NCBI GenBank assembly: GCA_049322335.1
Contig: JBMORL010000127.1
Span: 1 to 47,162, forward strand
Source of the DNA: JBMORL01 sp049322335
Lineage (GTDB): Bacteria > Bacteroidota > Bacteroidia > Flavobacteriales_D > UBA2798
Direction of reading: 5' to 3'
Length of the DNA: 47,162 nt
The translations under genes were made by a program, and so were the position numbers. Below are positions 14,805 through 23,323 of this stretch, piece after piece. Every line of letters begins with the position of its first letter. Positions within the stretch are counted from its first letter, which is position 1. Under the pieces are notes generated by a model. The model was not told the origin of the DNA. It did no database searches and was given only the letters and a program-made list of their open reading frames with translations.

Positions 14805-16571
14805 TTATAATCCCTTTTCTGCTTTCACAGTAATCTTCACATACTGGTATTTTCCGTATTCATTTTGCCCCGATTCGAAATCGCCTTTATATTCGGGTCC
14901 TGATACCACACTGGTAACGGTAATTTTTACATCCCCGGCATCCAGTCCTTTTTCCTTTAGAATTTTTTCCAGTTCGTTTTTGGCATTTTCCGCCCTGAGT
15001 TCAGCCAGTTTTTTATTCGACTTGTATGTTGAAGTAGGTACTTTGGAAGCACTGGATTCGATCTGCACTATCAGTTTTTGCTTCGAAGCCGCCATTTTTT
15101 CCACCAGCGTCATCCAATCCGAAAAACCGGCATCCGTTTTTTCGATAGTGTTTATGTTATAATTAAAATACTTCTGGAAAAATGCATCTTTCGCAAATGA
15201 GATCACTTCCGTTTTCTCAACCGAATCTGTTTCGTCAGTTGAAATTACCACCAGGTTGGTATCGGCTTCTTTTGGTTTTATTTCAAACTCATATAAATCC
15301 ATTCCACCCATTCCCCCGTTTCGTGAAGAAGAAAAGAAACCTTTGTTTCCTTCGTTATTGGCAACCATAAAAATATCATTGGCTACGGTATTAAATGGTG
15401 CAGGCAAACGTTCTGCTTTTGCATTGGGATTTGTGAGGTCAATCTTATACAAATCAAAACCGCCCATACTTTCACGGCCTTCAGTAGAAAAGTATAATGT
15501 TTTTCCATCGGGAGTAATGTAGGGCGCATCATCATCCTGTGGGCTGTTTACTTTTTCACCAAGGCTTTCGGGTTTCGACCAGTTGCCTGATGCATCCAAA
15601 CGTGTAACATAAATATCTTTTCCACCCATGCCATTGTTTTGTTCATTGGCAAAATACATGGTTTTTCCATCGGGAGAAAGTGCTACGCTGGGTGTATGTT
15701 TGGAATCGCGGTTCACCCTGTCTACTTCCATCAACTGGCTCCATCTTCCATCCGTAAAGGTAGAAGCATAAATTCCGTTTCTGCGATAAATGTAAATGGT
15801 TTTGGCTTCTTCGTTCATTGAAATGAAAGCATCATGCATCATGGTGTTGTATGCAGGATAAATGACTTTTTTATCCACACTGTTTTCAATAGCCCATTTT
15901 TCTTTTTTCACAGCGAAATAAATATCCTCATAAGGTTTGCCATCAATAGCATTTTCAGGATTTCCGTTGGGCCTTCTTGAAGTAAATGCCATCAGTTGAT
16001 CATTGATCACAAAAGGAGCATAATCTCCCCAGGGAGAATTGATCTCCTCTCCCAGGTTTTTTATTTCAATATTTCCCGAAACAGCATTGGCTTCTCCGCT
16101 CACCGAATGGCGTATAGCATTTTCTACCCACTGTATCTCGTTTTTTACTTCTCCGGCCAGTTTTTCTCCCGCATTATTTTTTTTGGTATGTTTCAAAAAA
16201 TGTTGATAGGCTTTTATCGACTCGTCATATTTTTCGCTGGCATGATACGCTTTGGCCAGATAATAATACACCTCTGAAATAGTATCTCCCCTGAAATTTT
16301 TTTCTGCAGCGAGAAAACAATTCACAGCTTCTGATGGATGAATACCATCATTAAAAATGGATAACCCGTTTAAAAAATGGTATTCGGCATTAGAGGCATC
16401 CATTTTCACCAGCTCACCGAATTTTCCGGAAGCCGTTTTAAAATCACCCATATCAAATGCCGTTACACCTTCTTTATATATTTTTTTTTCTTCATCCCCG
16501 GCACCACTGCACAAAAGAGGAAGACAAAACATAATACTCAGGCCTGCCTGTAAAACCGTTTTCATAGTCAT
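14805..16571 (-). CDS. TPR / PD40 beta-propeller / OmpA-like protein, PorE-like
   Basis: A 588-residue exported protein. The signal peptide probably starts at the second Met (16565; MKTVLQAGLSIMFCLPLLCSG). Two or more TPR-like helix pairs cover about 28-135. A PD40/WD40-type propeller follows (about 170-440), with repeated S-P-D-G-K-T-M-Y-F and T-P-D-G-K-T-L-Y-F-S blades and G-M-G-G-x-D-(I/L)-Y motifs. The tail (about 490-588) contains an N-x-x-L-A-x-x-R-A segment like the OmpA peptidoglycan-binding domain, but lacks a clear TD-x-x-G loop. TPR-propeller-OmpA order resembles PorE, a type IX secretion component linked to peptidoglycan, though the carboxypeptidase-regulatory domain is not evident. 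Location at the end of the gld cluster supports this. Confidence 0.72.
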   Translation of the reverse strand: MTMKTVLQAGLSIMFCLPLLCSGAGDEEKKIYKEGVTAFDMGDFKTASGKFGELVKMDASNAEYHFLNGLSIFNDGIHPSEAVNCFLAAEKNFRGDTISEVYYYLAKAYHASEKYDESIKAYQHFLKHTKKNNAGEKLAGEVKNEIQWVENAIRHSVSGEANAVSGNIEIKNLGEEINSPWGDYAPFVINDQLMAFTSRRPNGNPENAIDGKPYEDIYFAVKKEKWAIENSVDKKVIYPAYNTMMHDAFISMNEEAKTIYIYRRNGIYASTFTDGRWSQLMEVDRVNRDSKHTPSVALSPDGKTMYFANEQNNGMGGKDIYVTRLDASGNWSKPESLGEKVNSPQDDDAPYITPDGKTLYFSTEGRESMGGFDLYKIDLTNPNAKAERLPAPFNTVANDIFMVANNEGNKGFFSSSRNGGMGGMDLYEFEIKPKEADTNLVVISTDETDSVEKTEVISFAKDAFFQKYFNYNINTIEKTDAGFSDWMTLVEKMAASKQKLIVQIESSASKVPTSTYKSNKKLAELRAENAKNELEKILKEKGLDAGDVKITVTSVVSGPEYKGDFESGQNEYGKYQYVKITVKAEKGL

Positions 16572-16687
16572 TTTTTAAAGGGGAACTAAGGTAATAAATG
16601 GAGCGAAAACCCCGAAAGAAATGCCCTAAAAATCAGCGAAAAAGCGAATGTTTGGGGAGAAAATCCGTTAAAAATGACAGGTATCAG

Positions 16688-17179
16688 TTAAATTTCCTTC
16701 AGGGAATTGACAATTCGCCTGAGATCTGCCTCATAGGTATCTTTCCGGCCTTTCAGGGTCCAGGAAATTACCTGGTAAAAGTTGTTTTCGCTTTCAAATA
16801 TTCCTGCCACATAAAATACTTCATATCCTTCTACCCGCGCAAACGAATCGAACTGGAAAGAAGAAAGACTGTTTACTTTTACATGATTTTCATTTATGAT
16901 CTCTGCATCCGCACCCTTTTTAAAATTTTCTTTTACCACTTCACAATAGGAATCGAAAGTGAAACCAGCTGCTTCTTCTTTTGTTTCTTTCAATACCACT
17001 AAATACACTTCGCGCACCCCGTTCTCAAACTGCGCATCTGCTGCATCGTTAAGCCGGGTGGAAGCTGTAAGATAATCGGGCACTTCTATGGAAAAGCCTT
17101 CAAAATTTTTGGTTTCCCATTTGGTGTTTCCGCAGGAAAATAAAATAAAACTTGTGAAAATAAAAAACAATATACGCAT
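16688..17179 (-). CDS. hypothetical lipoprotein (163 aa)
   Basis: A 163-residue protein with a lipoprotein signal (I-L-F-S-C, Cys16). The mature domain begins N-F-E-G-F-S-I-E-V-P-D-Y-L and alternates strands and helices in a PsbP/Mog1-like or DcrB-like pattern, which I infer only from strand order. It ends with 'LRRIVNSLKEI'. No catalytic residues stand out. It lies 32 bp beyond the response-regulator stop, in the same orientation, and may be co-transcribed with the two-component genes as an envelope sensor or effector; that role is speculative. Confidence 0.7.
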   Translation of the reverse strand: MRILFFIFTSFILFSCGNTKWETKNFEGFSIEVPDYLTASTRLNDAADAQFENGVREVYLVVLKETKEEAAGFTFDSYCEVVKENFKKGADAEIINENHVKVNSLSSFQFDSFARVEGYEVFYVAGIFESENNFYQVISWTLKGRKDTYEADLRRIVNSLKEI

Positions 17180-17211
17180 GCGATTTTTTTACCGAAGATA
17201 AAAATTAATCT

Positions 17212-17904
17212 CTACGCCTGCAACTTAAATCCTACTCCATGAATATTTGAAATAGAAACCGAACTATCGTCTTTCAGGTATTTCCTTAGCTTGGTGATAA
17301 ATACATCCAGGCTGCGCCCATTAAAATAATTATCATCGCCCCAAATCATATTCAATACCAGTTCGCGGGGCAAAACCTCTCCTCTGCGCGTACATAGCAA
17401 CCTGAGAATCTCGGCTTCCTTTTTCGTTAGCTTTTGTTCTTCTCCGTTTCTGCTTAAACGAAAATTATTAAAATCGAATTCATACGAACCCAGCTGGAAT
17501 AAATCTTTTGCAGAAACAGTGGCCCCCGGCTTACTTCTTTTAAGAATCGCTTCCATGCGCAACAATAATTCTTCGGTGCTGAAAGGTTTGGTCATATAAT
17601 CATCTCCGCCCGATTTGAATCCCTTTATCCGGTCATCAGTCATCGATTTGGCAGTTAAAAACATGATAGGAATATCGGTGTTTGTTTTGCGGATATCTTC
17701 TGCCAGGCTGAATCCGTCTTTGTGCGGCAACATCACATCAAGAATGCATAAATCAAATTTACTTTCATTGAAAAGTTTTAATCCCTGCTTACCATCAGAA
17801 GCGAGACTTACCTTGTAGCCGTTCATTTTAAGATTATCCTGGATAACAAAGCCAAGATTCATATCGTCTTCCACCAATAATATTTTTGCTTTAATTTCAT
17901 TCAT
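17212..17904 (-). CDS. OmpR-family response regulator, RprY-like
   Basis: A 230-residue response regulator. The receiver domain (about 7-122) has the acidic pair Asp13/Asp14, phosphoacceptor Asp56 in C-I-L-D-V-M-L-P, the conserved Thr in F-L-T-A-K and Lys in M-T-K-P-F-S. A winged-helix OmpR/PhoB DNA-binding domain occupies about 130-230 (LTKKEAEILRLLCTRRGEVLPRE ... LDVFITKLRKYL ... GVGFKL). Paired with the upstream kinase, it matches the RprX/RprY pair of Bacteroides. It is not PorX, which has a PglZ-type effector domain instead of a DNA-binding one. It overlaps the kinase gene by 8 bp. Confidence 0.9.
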   Translation of the reverse strand: MNEIKAKILLVEDDMNLGFVIQDNLKMNGYKVSLASDGKQGLKLFNESKFDLCILDVMLPHKDGFSLAEDIRKTNTDIPIMFLTAKSMTDDRIKGFKSGGDDYMTKPFSTEELLLRMEAILKRSKPGATVSAKDLFQLGSYEFDFNNFRLSRNGEEQKLTKKEAEILRLLCTRRGEVLPRELVLNMIWGDDNYFNGRSLDVFITKLRKYLKDDSSVSISNIHGVGFKLQA

Positions 17905-19240
17905 GACGGTTTGTTTTTAACGGTAATGTTATGGTAAATTTACTTCCTCGTCCCGGTTCGCTTTCTGCTTTTATTTTTCCACCGTGTTGTTCCACCATGA
18001 TTTTTACATAATACAATCCAAGACCAAAACCTTTTACGTTATGAACATTTCCGGTAGGCACACGATAGAATTTCTCGAATATCTGCGACAATGCTTCTTT
18101 TGAAATTCCGATTCCCTTATCCTGTACTTCTATCAACAGGTCTCCGTTTTTATTTACAGTATGAATAATTATTTCAGGAATTTCTTTCGAATATTTTCTT
18201 GCATTATCCATAAGATTATAAATAACATTGGTAATGTGCACACGATCGGCTTCCAGTTCTGGTTGTACAGCATCCAGTTTCATTTCAATTTTTCCACCCT
18301 GCGATTCTACCGATAATTTAAAATTCTCGAAACAGTTTCGGATCACTTCATGCACATCCACCTGCGATTTTTTCAAAACAATTTTTTCTTTTTCGAGAGT
18401 GGCCAGTTGCAAAACACGTTCTACCTGGTTTTCGAGTCTTTTGTTTTCATTGAAAATAATACGTGCATATTGCTGGATGCGCTGCGGATCATTTGAAATA
18501 TCCGGCTTGAGTAATACCTCGCTGGATAATGAAATGGTGGATATGGGTGTTTTCAGCTCATGCGTCATGTTATTGATAAAATCATTTTTGATATCTGCCA
18601 GCCGTTTTTGTTTTAATATAACGTAGATGGAATAACCGAAAAAAGCCACCACAATAAGAATGATAATGGTGGTATACAGCAGCGGGCCCAGTGAATTTTT
18701 TACTTCGGGTAAATGAAACTCCCCGCGATGAGGATAAAATATACTGAAGTAATGGCCGTCCTTGTCCCACTCAATATCGGGACGTTTGCTTTGCGGTGAT
18801 GCTTTGGTGTGGGTAGAATCGAAGGAAATGAATTTACTGAATACGACAGAATCGGTAAAACAATCATAAATAGCGTATTCAAAATCGTCTTCAATATTTC
18901 TTTTCAGAAATTCGCGTTTTACCAGTGATTCCAGCAGGTCGGGGTGCAGGGTATCATTCATTCGTACCATGTAAAAATTATGCTGAACCTGTTCCACTGC
19001 GTTACTGATCACCGAAGGGTCGTTGTAAATGGCAAGAATTTGTTCGGCTACATCCTGCAGGGCAATTTCCACCCGGTCGTTGAACCGTTTTTCTTCGAGA
19101 TAAAACTCACGCTCCAGTAATTTCTCCTGCGTTTTTTGCAGGGCGATCGCTTCGTTCACCCAATACATCTGTATGACCACTATCCCGATAAGGGACAATG
19201 TGGCAAGCAGTATCAGTATCCGGAAGGAGCGGAGTTTCAT
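17897..19240 (-). CDS. sensor histidine kinase, RprX-like
   Basis: A 447-residue membrane kinase. Transmembrane helix 1 is at about 8-27, a periplasmic sensor of about 155 residues follows, and helix 2 is at about 187-208, with no obvious HAMP domain. HisKA (about 215-285) carries the phosphorylated His227 in N-N-M-T-H-E-L-K-T-P. The ATPase domain has N (L-M-D-N-A-R-K), G1 (V-Q-D-K-G-I-G-I), F (F-E-K-F-Y-R) and G2 (G-F-G-L-G-L-Y-Y) boxes. This layout matches RprX. It overlaps its regulator gene, and its position 3' of the gld/ABC-F genes makes control of envelope or secretion functions plausible but unproven. Confidence 0.9.
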   Translation of the reverse strand: MKLRSFRILILLATLSLIGIVVIQMYWVNEAIALQKTQEKLLEREFYLEEKRFNDRVEIALQDVAEQILAIYNDPSVISNAVEQVQHNFYMVRMNDTLHPDLLESLVKREFLKRNIEDDFEYAIYDCFTDSVVFSKFISFDSTHTKASPQSKRPDIEWDKDGHYFSIFYPHRGEFHLPEVKNSLGPLLYTTIIILIVVAFFGYSIYVILKQKRLADIKNDFINNMTHELKTPISTISLSSEVLLKPDISNDPQRIQQYARIIFNENKRLENQVERVLQLATLEKEKIVLKKSQVDVHEVIRNCFENFKLSVESQGGKIEMKLDAVQPELEADRVHITNVIYNLMDNARKYSKEIPEIIIHTVNKNGDLLIEVQDKGIGISKEALSQIFEKFYRVPTGNVHNVKGFGLGLYYVKIMVEQHGGKIKAESEPGRGSKFTITLPLKTNRHE

Positions 19241-19310
19241 TTCCCTATAAAAATAAACAAATCTGCCGGGAGAAATTCCCGTTTAACAATTCAATAACAA
19301 GAAAAACCCA

Positions 19311-21212
19311 TTACTTCTGCAGGCTTTCCCATTCCATGTACAGGGATTCGATCTTCTCTTTTTGCTGGTCGTATTGTTTCAAAACACCTGCAGCTTTTTC
19401 AGCATCCGAATAGTCGAGTCCGGCCATTTCTGCTTCCATTTTCTTCAGCTTTTCTTCTTCTGAAGCAATATCTTTTTCGAGTTTCTGAATGCGTTGTTCG
19501 TTCTTTTTTTTCTCCTTTTCCTGCACATGAACCACAGGCTTTTCTTCGCTTTTAGGTTTGGATTGCCGCTGCACCGCCACTTTTTGTTCAAATTCGGCAA
19601 TCGAACGGTTTTTACGCATTTTCAGGAACTCATCAATATCCATGTGATGAATACTTACTTTTCCACTTCGTAATTCGTAAATACGGTCGGTAATACCGCT
19701 CAGAAAATCCCGGTCGTGTGACACCAGTAACAAAGTGCCGTCATATTTTTTTAAAGCTGATTTCAATACTTCTTTGGAAGCCAGGTCAAGGTGATTGGTA
19801 GGTTCATCCAGAATAATAAAGTTGGCCGGTGAAAGCATGAGTTTACAAAGTGCAAGCCGCGTTTTTTCTCCTCCCGATAACACACTTACTTTTTTCTCAA
19901 TATCATCGTCACGAAATAAAAAAGCACCGAGTAATCCTCTTAGCTGCGTTCTTATTTCGCCTTTTGCTTCATGATCTACTGTCTCGAAAACCGTTTTGTT
20001 GCGGTCAAGTTTCTCAGCCTCGTTTTGTGCAAAATAAGCCTGCACTACAGAATGACCGAGCTTTATCTGTCCTTCGTAACTTTCTTTCCCGGTAATCAGT
20101 CTTGTAAAAGTTGATTTTCCCGCACCATTTTTTCCCAGCAAAGCAATTTTTTCTCCTTTGCTGATGATCAGGTCAATTCCTTTCAGCACATCTACTCCCG
20201 GGTATGATTTTTTCAGCTCAGAAACTTCCAGCACCACTTTTCCCGAATGCGGAGCCGGGGGAAATTTGATATGAATGCGTGTGGTATCAAATTCATCCAC
20301 CTCAATTCTTTCAATCTTATCCAGTTTTTTTATCAGCGATTGTGCAAATGAAGCTTTGTTGGCTTTGGCGCGGTATTTATCAATCAGTATTTCAGTTTTT
20401 TCAATGTACTTCTGCTGATTTTTTTGTGCTGCTTTTTGTATTTCTATTTCTGTTTTTCTCAGTTCAAGGTATTTGGTGTAGGGCGCTTTGTAATCGTAAA
20501 TATTTCCGTTGGAAATTTCGATGGTGCGTTTGGTTACCGAATCGAGAAAACGTTTATCGTGAGAGATAAGTACAATCGCTCCCGGGTAATTGATTAGAAA
20601 TTCTTCCAGCCACAATATAGATTCGATATCGAGGTGATTGGTAGGCTCATCCAATAGCATCAGGCCGGGACGCTGCAATAAAATTTTTGCCAGCTCCACA
20701 CGCATTTTCCATCCTCCGCTGAACTCTTTCATTTTCCTTCCAAGGTCTTCGCGCTCAAAACCGAGACCAAGCAATGTTTTTTCCACACTCTCGGAAGCCT
20801 GATCGCCACCCAAAAAATTCAGGCGTTCGTGAATATCGTGAATACGATCAAGTAATTTCATGTAGCCGTCCGACTCATAATCTTCCCGCGTTGAAATTTC
20901 GGTATTCACCTGTTCCAGTTCACCATTCAGCCGGTTGATTTCGGCAAATGCTTTTCCTGCCTCTTCTGCTATAGTGCTTTCCTCGTTATGATCCATTTCC
21001 TGGGGAAGATAACCGATCACCATTTCGCGGGGCATGGAAATAATACCCGTATCCTGTTTTTGCAAACCGGCCAGTATTTTAAGCAAAGTGGATTTTCCTG
21101 CCCCGTTTTTTCCGGTAAGGCCAATGCGGTCGTCTTTCTGAATAAGAAACGACACCTCATCGTAAAGTGGCCGGTCGCCAAAATGCAGGGTAAGGTCCTG
21201 GATAGAAATCAT
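19311..21212 (-). CDS. ABC-F family ATPase
   Basis: A 633-residue protein with two ABC domains and no membrane segments, so an ABC-F ribosome-associated ATPase rather than a transporter. Walker A motifs are G-K-N-G-A-G-K-S-T (about 34-42) and again in the second half. Signatures are F-S-G-G-W-K-M-R-V-E-L-A and L-S-G-G-E-K-T-R-L-A-L. Walker B sequences end L-L-D-E-P-T-N-H-L-D and I-L-D-E-P-T-N-H-L-D. The inter-domain linker (about 240-310, rich in Lys/Gln) contacts the ribosome in characterised relatives. A charged coiled coil (about 540-633) forms the tail, as in the Uup/YfmR-type subgroup. It may act in translation quality control or antibiotic tolerance. Confidence 0.9.
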   Translation of the reverse strand: MISIQDLTLHFGDRPLYDEVSFLIQKDDRIGLTGKNGAGKSTLLKILAGLQKQDTGIISMPREMVIGYLPQEMDHNEESTIAEEAGKAFAEINRLNGELEQVNTEISTREDYESDGYMKLLDRIHDIHERLNFLGGDQASESVEKTLLGLGFEREDLGRKMKEFSGGWKMRVELAKILLQRPGLMLLDEPTNHLDIESILWLEEFLINYPGAIVLISHDKRFLDSVTKRTIEISNGNIYDYKAPYTKYLELRKTEIEIQKAAQKNQQKYIEKTEILIDKYRAKANKASFAQSLIKKLDKIERIEVDEFDTTRIHIKFPPAPHSGKVVLEVSELKKSYPGVDVLKGIDLIISKGEKIALLGKNGAGKSTFTRLITGKESYEGQIKLGHSVVQAYFAQNEAEKLDRNKTVFETVDHEAKGEIRTQLRGLLGAFLFRDDDIEKKVSVLSGGEKTRLALCKLMLSPANFIILDEPTNHLDLASKEVLKSALKKYDGTLLLVSHDRDFLSGITDRIYELRSGKVSIHHMDIDEFLKMRKNRSIAEFEQKVAVQRQSKPKSEEKPVVHVQEKEKKKNEQRIQKLEKDIASEEEKLKKMEAEMAGLDYSDAEKAAGVLKQYDQQKEKIESLYMEWESLQK

Positions 21213-21216
21213 GCCG

Positions 21217-21224
21217 CAAAAGTA
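21217..21224 (-). promoter_or_regulatory. -7 element immediately before the ABC-F gene
   Basis: On the minus strand TACTTTTG (21224-21217) matches TAnnTTTG exactly and ends 4 nt before the ATG at 21212, the same spacing as at tatC. No good -33 match lies 19-20 nt upstream. If active it gives a near-leaderless transcript that separates the ABC-F gene from gldO. Confidence 0.4.
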
Positions 21225-21283
21225 GCGATATGCCGTGAAATGGCAGCACTATTTTCTTCCCGGAATTACAAATCAAAAACTAT

Positions 21284-22225
21284 TTACAGATCCCATACAT
21301 CATGCTCCATTTCAAAAATATCCTGTTTGATCCGCTCGGACTCAAGCAGTGCATCCACACCCGAGGTGTAATCGGTAATTTTCCTGTCGTAGATATTGGA
21401 TTCTTTTTTGATGTAGCTGTTGAACTGGCGTTTGAGAAAAAGATCGTAGTAAGAAATATTCTGCGCATTGTTTTGCCGGTTAAAAACGAAATAGTTTTGC
21501 AGGATATAACTTAATTCGGGAAAATAGAGCCACATCAGTTTGCGGTGACCCAACACCTGCCCGCTAACAGGATCGGTATATTGAACAATGGGAGCAATGC
21601 CTATAATCCGAACATCCATTACCGAGCGTTGCTTGTCAAAAAACCAGTCTTCCTTAATTTCCCAGGCTACAATATCCTTCGACTCAATTTTAAATGTATC
21701 GCGGGGTGGGTATTTGTAACGCTTTACAGTTCCGTCAGGATTATATTCCTCTACCACCGGAACCACTACTCCAAATTCGTTTTCTTCCATCATGGGATCA
21801 ACCGGTTCGGGTCCGGGAATATTGATCATATCCGCTATTTTCTTTTTGTATTCAGGATCGGTGGGTAAGACCGGGTAGAGAAACTGGTCGCCACCGTAAT
21901 CGCTTAATGTGGCCTCATTAAAATCCCTGTAGGGAGTTAATGACCCTATATCTTCTGTAAGATGATGCCGGATAATGTCCCAAAGCGACATATAACGGGT
22001 AATGGGCTGCAGCGGATAATAGAGGGCGAAATTAATTTTCTCCCGGTTGTCGATCACACGCCATACTCTTTTTTCCCACATCACATCCCTTTCTGCCAGG
22101 GAAGGTTCGGTGGGTTTCTTTTTTGTGGGAATATGCTCGGGAACATAACTTCCATCCAGCGGGTTTTGTGCAAACAATCCGCATGAAAACAAAATGAATA
22201 CACAGGATAAAATATTTTTTTTCAT
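21284..22225 (-). CDS. gldO: GldN-family protein, second copy (GldO-like)
   Basis: I start at Met 22225 (MKKNILSCVFILFSCGLFAQ, signal peptide), which is preceded by GGAGGT; the longer frame begins at 22240. The 313-residue protein closely matches the GldN copy just upstream. Long blocks are identical (VWRVIDNREKINF, IIGIAPIV and almost all of the last 45 residues), and the central loop (about 145-170) differs. In Flavobacterium johnsoniae gldN is followed by a paralogue, gldO, with partly redundant function; this arrangement matches. GldN/PorN forms the periplasmic ring with GldK/PorK under the outer membrane in type IX secretion. A terminator hairpin lies between the two copies. Confidence 0.85.
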   Translation of the reverse strand: MKKNILSCVFILFSCGLFAQNPLDGSYVPEHIPTKKKPTEPSLAERDVMWEKRVWRVIDNREKINFALYYPLQPITRYMSLWDIIRHHLTEDIGSLTPYRDFNEATLSDYGGDQFLYPVLPTDPEYKKKIADMINIPGPEPVDPMMEENEFGVVVPVVEEYNPDGTVKRYKYPPRDTFKIESKDIVAWEIKEDWFFDKQRSVMDVRIIGIAPIVQYTDPVSGQVLGHRKLMWLYFPELSYILQNYFVFNRQNNAQNISYYDLFLKRQFNSYIKKESNIYDRKITDYTSGVDALLESERIKQDIFEMEHDVWDL

Positions 22226-22229
22226 GGAT

Positions 22230-22235
22230 ACCTCC
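22230..22235 (-). promoter_or_regulatory. strong Shine-Dalgarno of gldO
   Basis: On the minus strand GGAGGT lies 4 nt before the gldO ATG (GGAGGT-atcc-ATG). The same spacing is seen at gldK. Most other genes in the window have A-rich leaders without any such motif. It supports the 22225 start. Confidence 0.65.
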
Positions 22236-22308
22236 GGCATTAATTACTCCTTACAGGAATATAATGTGGCTGCTAAAAAAAGTTACAGAAGAAAAACCTG
22301 CAAAAAGA

Positions 22309-22337
22309 AAAACCCCTCTTTTTTGGAGAGGGGTTTT
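22309..22337 (-). terminator. rho-independent terminator between gldN and gldO
   Basis: aaaacccctc (22309-22318) pairs with gaggggtttt (22328-22337) around a 9-nt loop. On the minus strand the stem is followed by TCTTTTTG. The pairing can extend a few bases with one bulge. It lies 17 nt beyond the gldN stop and would end or attenuate transcription before gldO. Confidence 0.75.
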
Positions 22338-22353
22338 CTTAAGAAATTATGTT

Positions 22354-23304
22354 TTACAAATCCCAAACATCGTGTTCCATTTCGAACATGTCTTGTTTGA
22401 TACGTTCTGATTCAAGAAGTGCGTCTACACCCGAGGTGTAATCGGTAATTTTTCTATCGTAGATATTCGATTCTTTTTTGATATAACTGTTGAACTGGCG
22501 TTTCCAGAACAAATCATCGAACGACAAACGCATAGCGTCATTCATCCGGTTATACACAAAATAGTTTTGAAGAATATAACGAAGTTCGGGGAAATACAAC
22601 CACATCAGTCTGCGGTGTCCCGTTACCTGTCCTGTTGACGGATCAATATTAGCTACAATAGGCGCAATTCCGATAATTCTTACATCAAGAACAGAGCGTT
22701 GTTTATCAAAAAACCAATCTTCCTTCAATTCCCATGCAACAATATGTTTTGATTCTATTTTAACGGTATCACGCGGAGGATAAACCGGGATACAGTTACC
22801 ATTATTATCATAACCACTGCACGAGTCTCTTGTACCGCCAAAACCATCATCCACTTTAATAGGATCAGTAGGTTCGGCACCAAGAATATTGATCAGATCG
22901 GATACTCTTTCAAGATACTTTGGATCTGTAGGTAAAACAGGATAAAGGAACTGGTCTCCACCGAAATCAGAGAGCGTGGCCTCGTTAAAATCCTTGTAAG
23001 GAGTTAATGAGCCTACATCTTTGGTAAGGTGGTGACGGATGATGTCCCAAAGCGACCAGCGGTCTGTCAGCGGATCGAGGGGATAATACAACGGGAAATT
23101 GATTTTCTCGCGGTTATCGATAACGCGCCAGATACGTTTTTCCCACATCACATCTGCTTCACGCAGGTGAGTGTATTGTACCACTTTTTTAGTTGGAATA
23201 TGTTCTTTTACATACACACCATCCAACACGTTTTGTGCTTTGGTTCCGATACTGAGCGTAACCATCACAAAACCCAACATTAAAATTCCAATCGCTTTTT
23301 TCAT
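22354..23304 (-). CDS. gldN: GldN, type IX secretion periplasmic ring protein
   Basis: A 316-residue exported protein with a signal peptide (MKKAIGILMLGFVMVTLSIGTKAQ). The conserved core V-M-W-E-K-R-I-W-R-V-I-D-N-R-E-K-I-N, W-S-L-W-D-I-I-R-H-H-L and F-F-D-K-Q-R-S-V identifies GldN/PorN. The protein pairs with GldK to form the large ring on the periplasmic face of the outer membrane and contacts the GldM C-terminus. A loop near residues 160-172 has two cysteines (D-S-C-S-G ... G-N-C-I) absent from the second copy. The gene follows gldM by 19 bp in a standard gldKLMN operon. Confidence 0.95.
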   Translation of the reverse strand: MKKAIGILMLGFVMVTLSIGTKAQNVLDGVYVKEHIPTKKVVQYTHLREADVMWEKRIWRVIDNREKINFPLYYPLDPLTDRWSLWDIIRHHLTKDVGSLTPYKDFNEATLSDFGGDQFLYPVLPTDPKYLERVSDLINILGAEPTDPIKVDDGFGGTRDSCSGYDNNGNCIPVYPPRDTVKIESKHIVAWELKEDWFFDKQRSVLDVRIIGIAPIVANIDPSTGQVTGHRRLMWLYFPELRYILQNYFVYNRMNDAMRLSFDDLFWKRQFNSYIKKESNIYDRKITDYTSGVDALLESERIKQDMFEMEHDVWDL

Positions 23305-23323
23305 ATCCTGTAATTTATAGCTT

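Noticed and set aside
17212..17904. PorX-type regulator of the T9SS
   Set aside because: The effector domain is an OmpR winged helix, not the PglZ-type domain of PorX.
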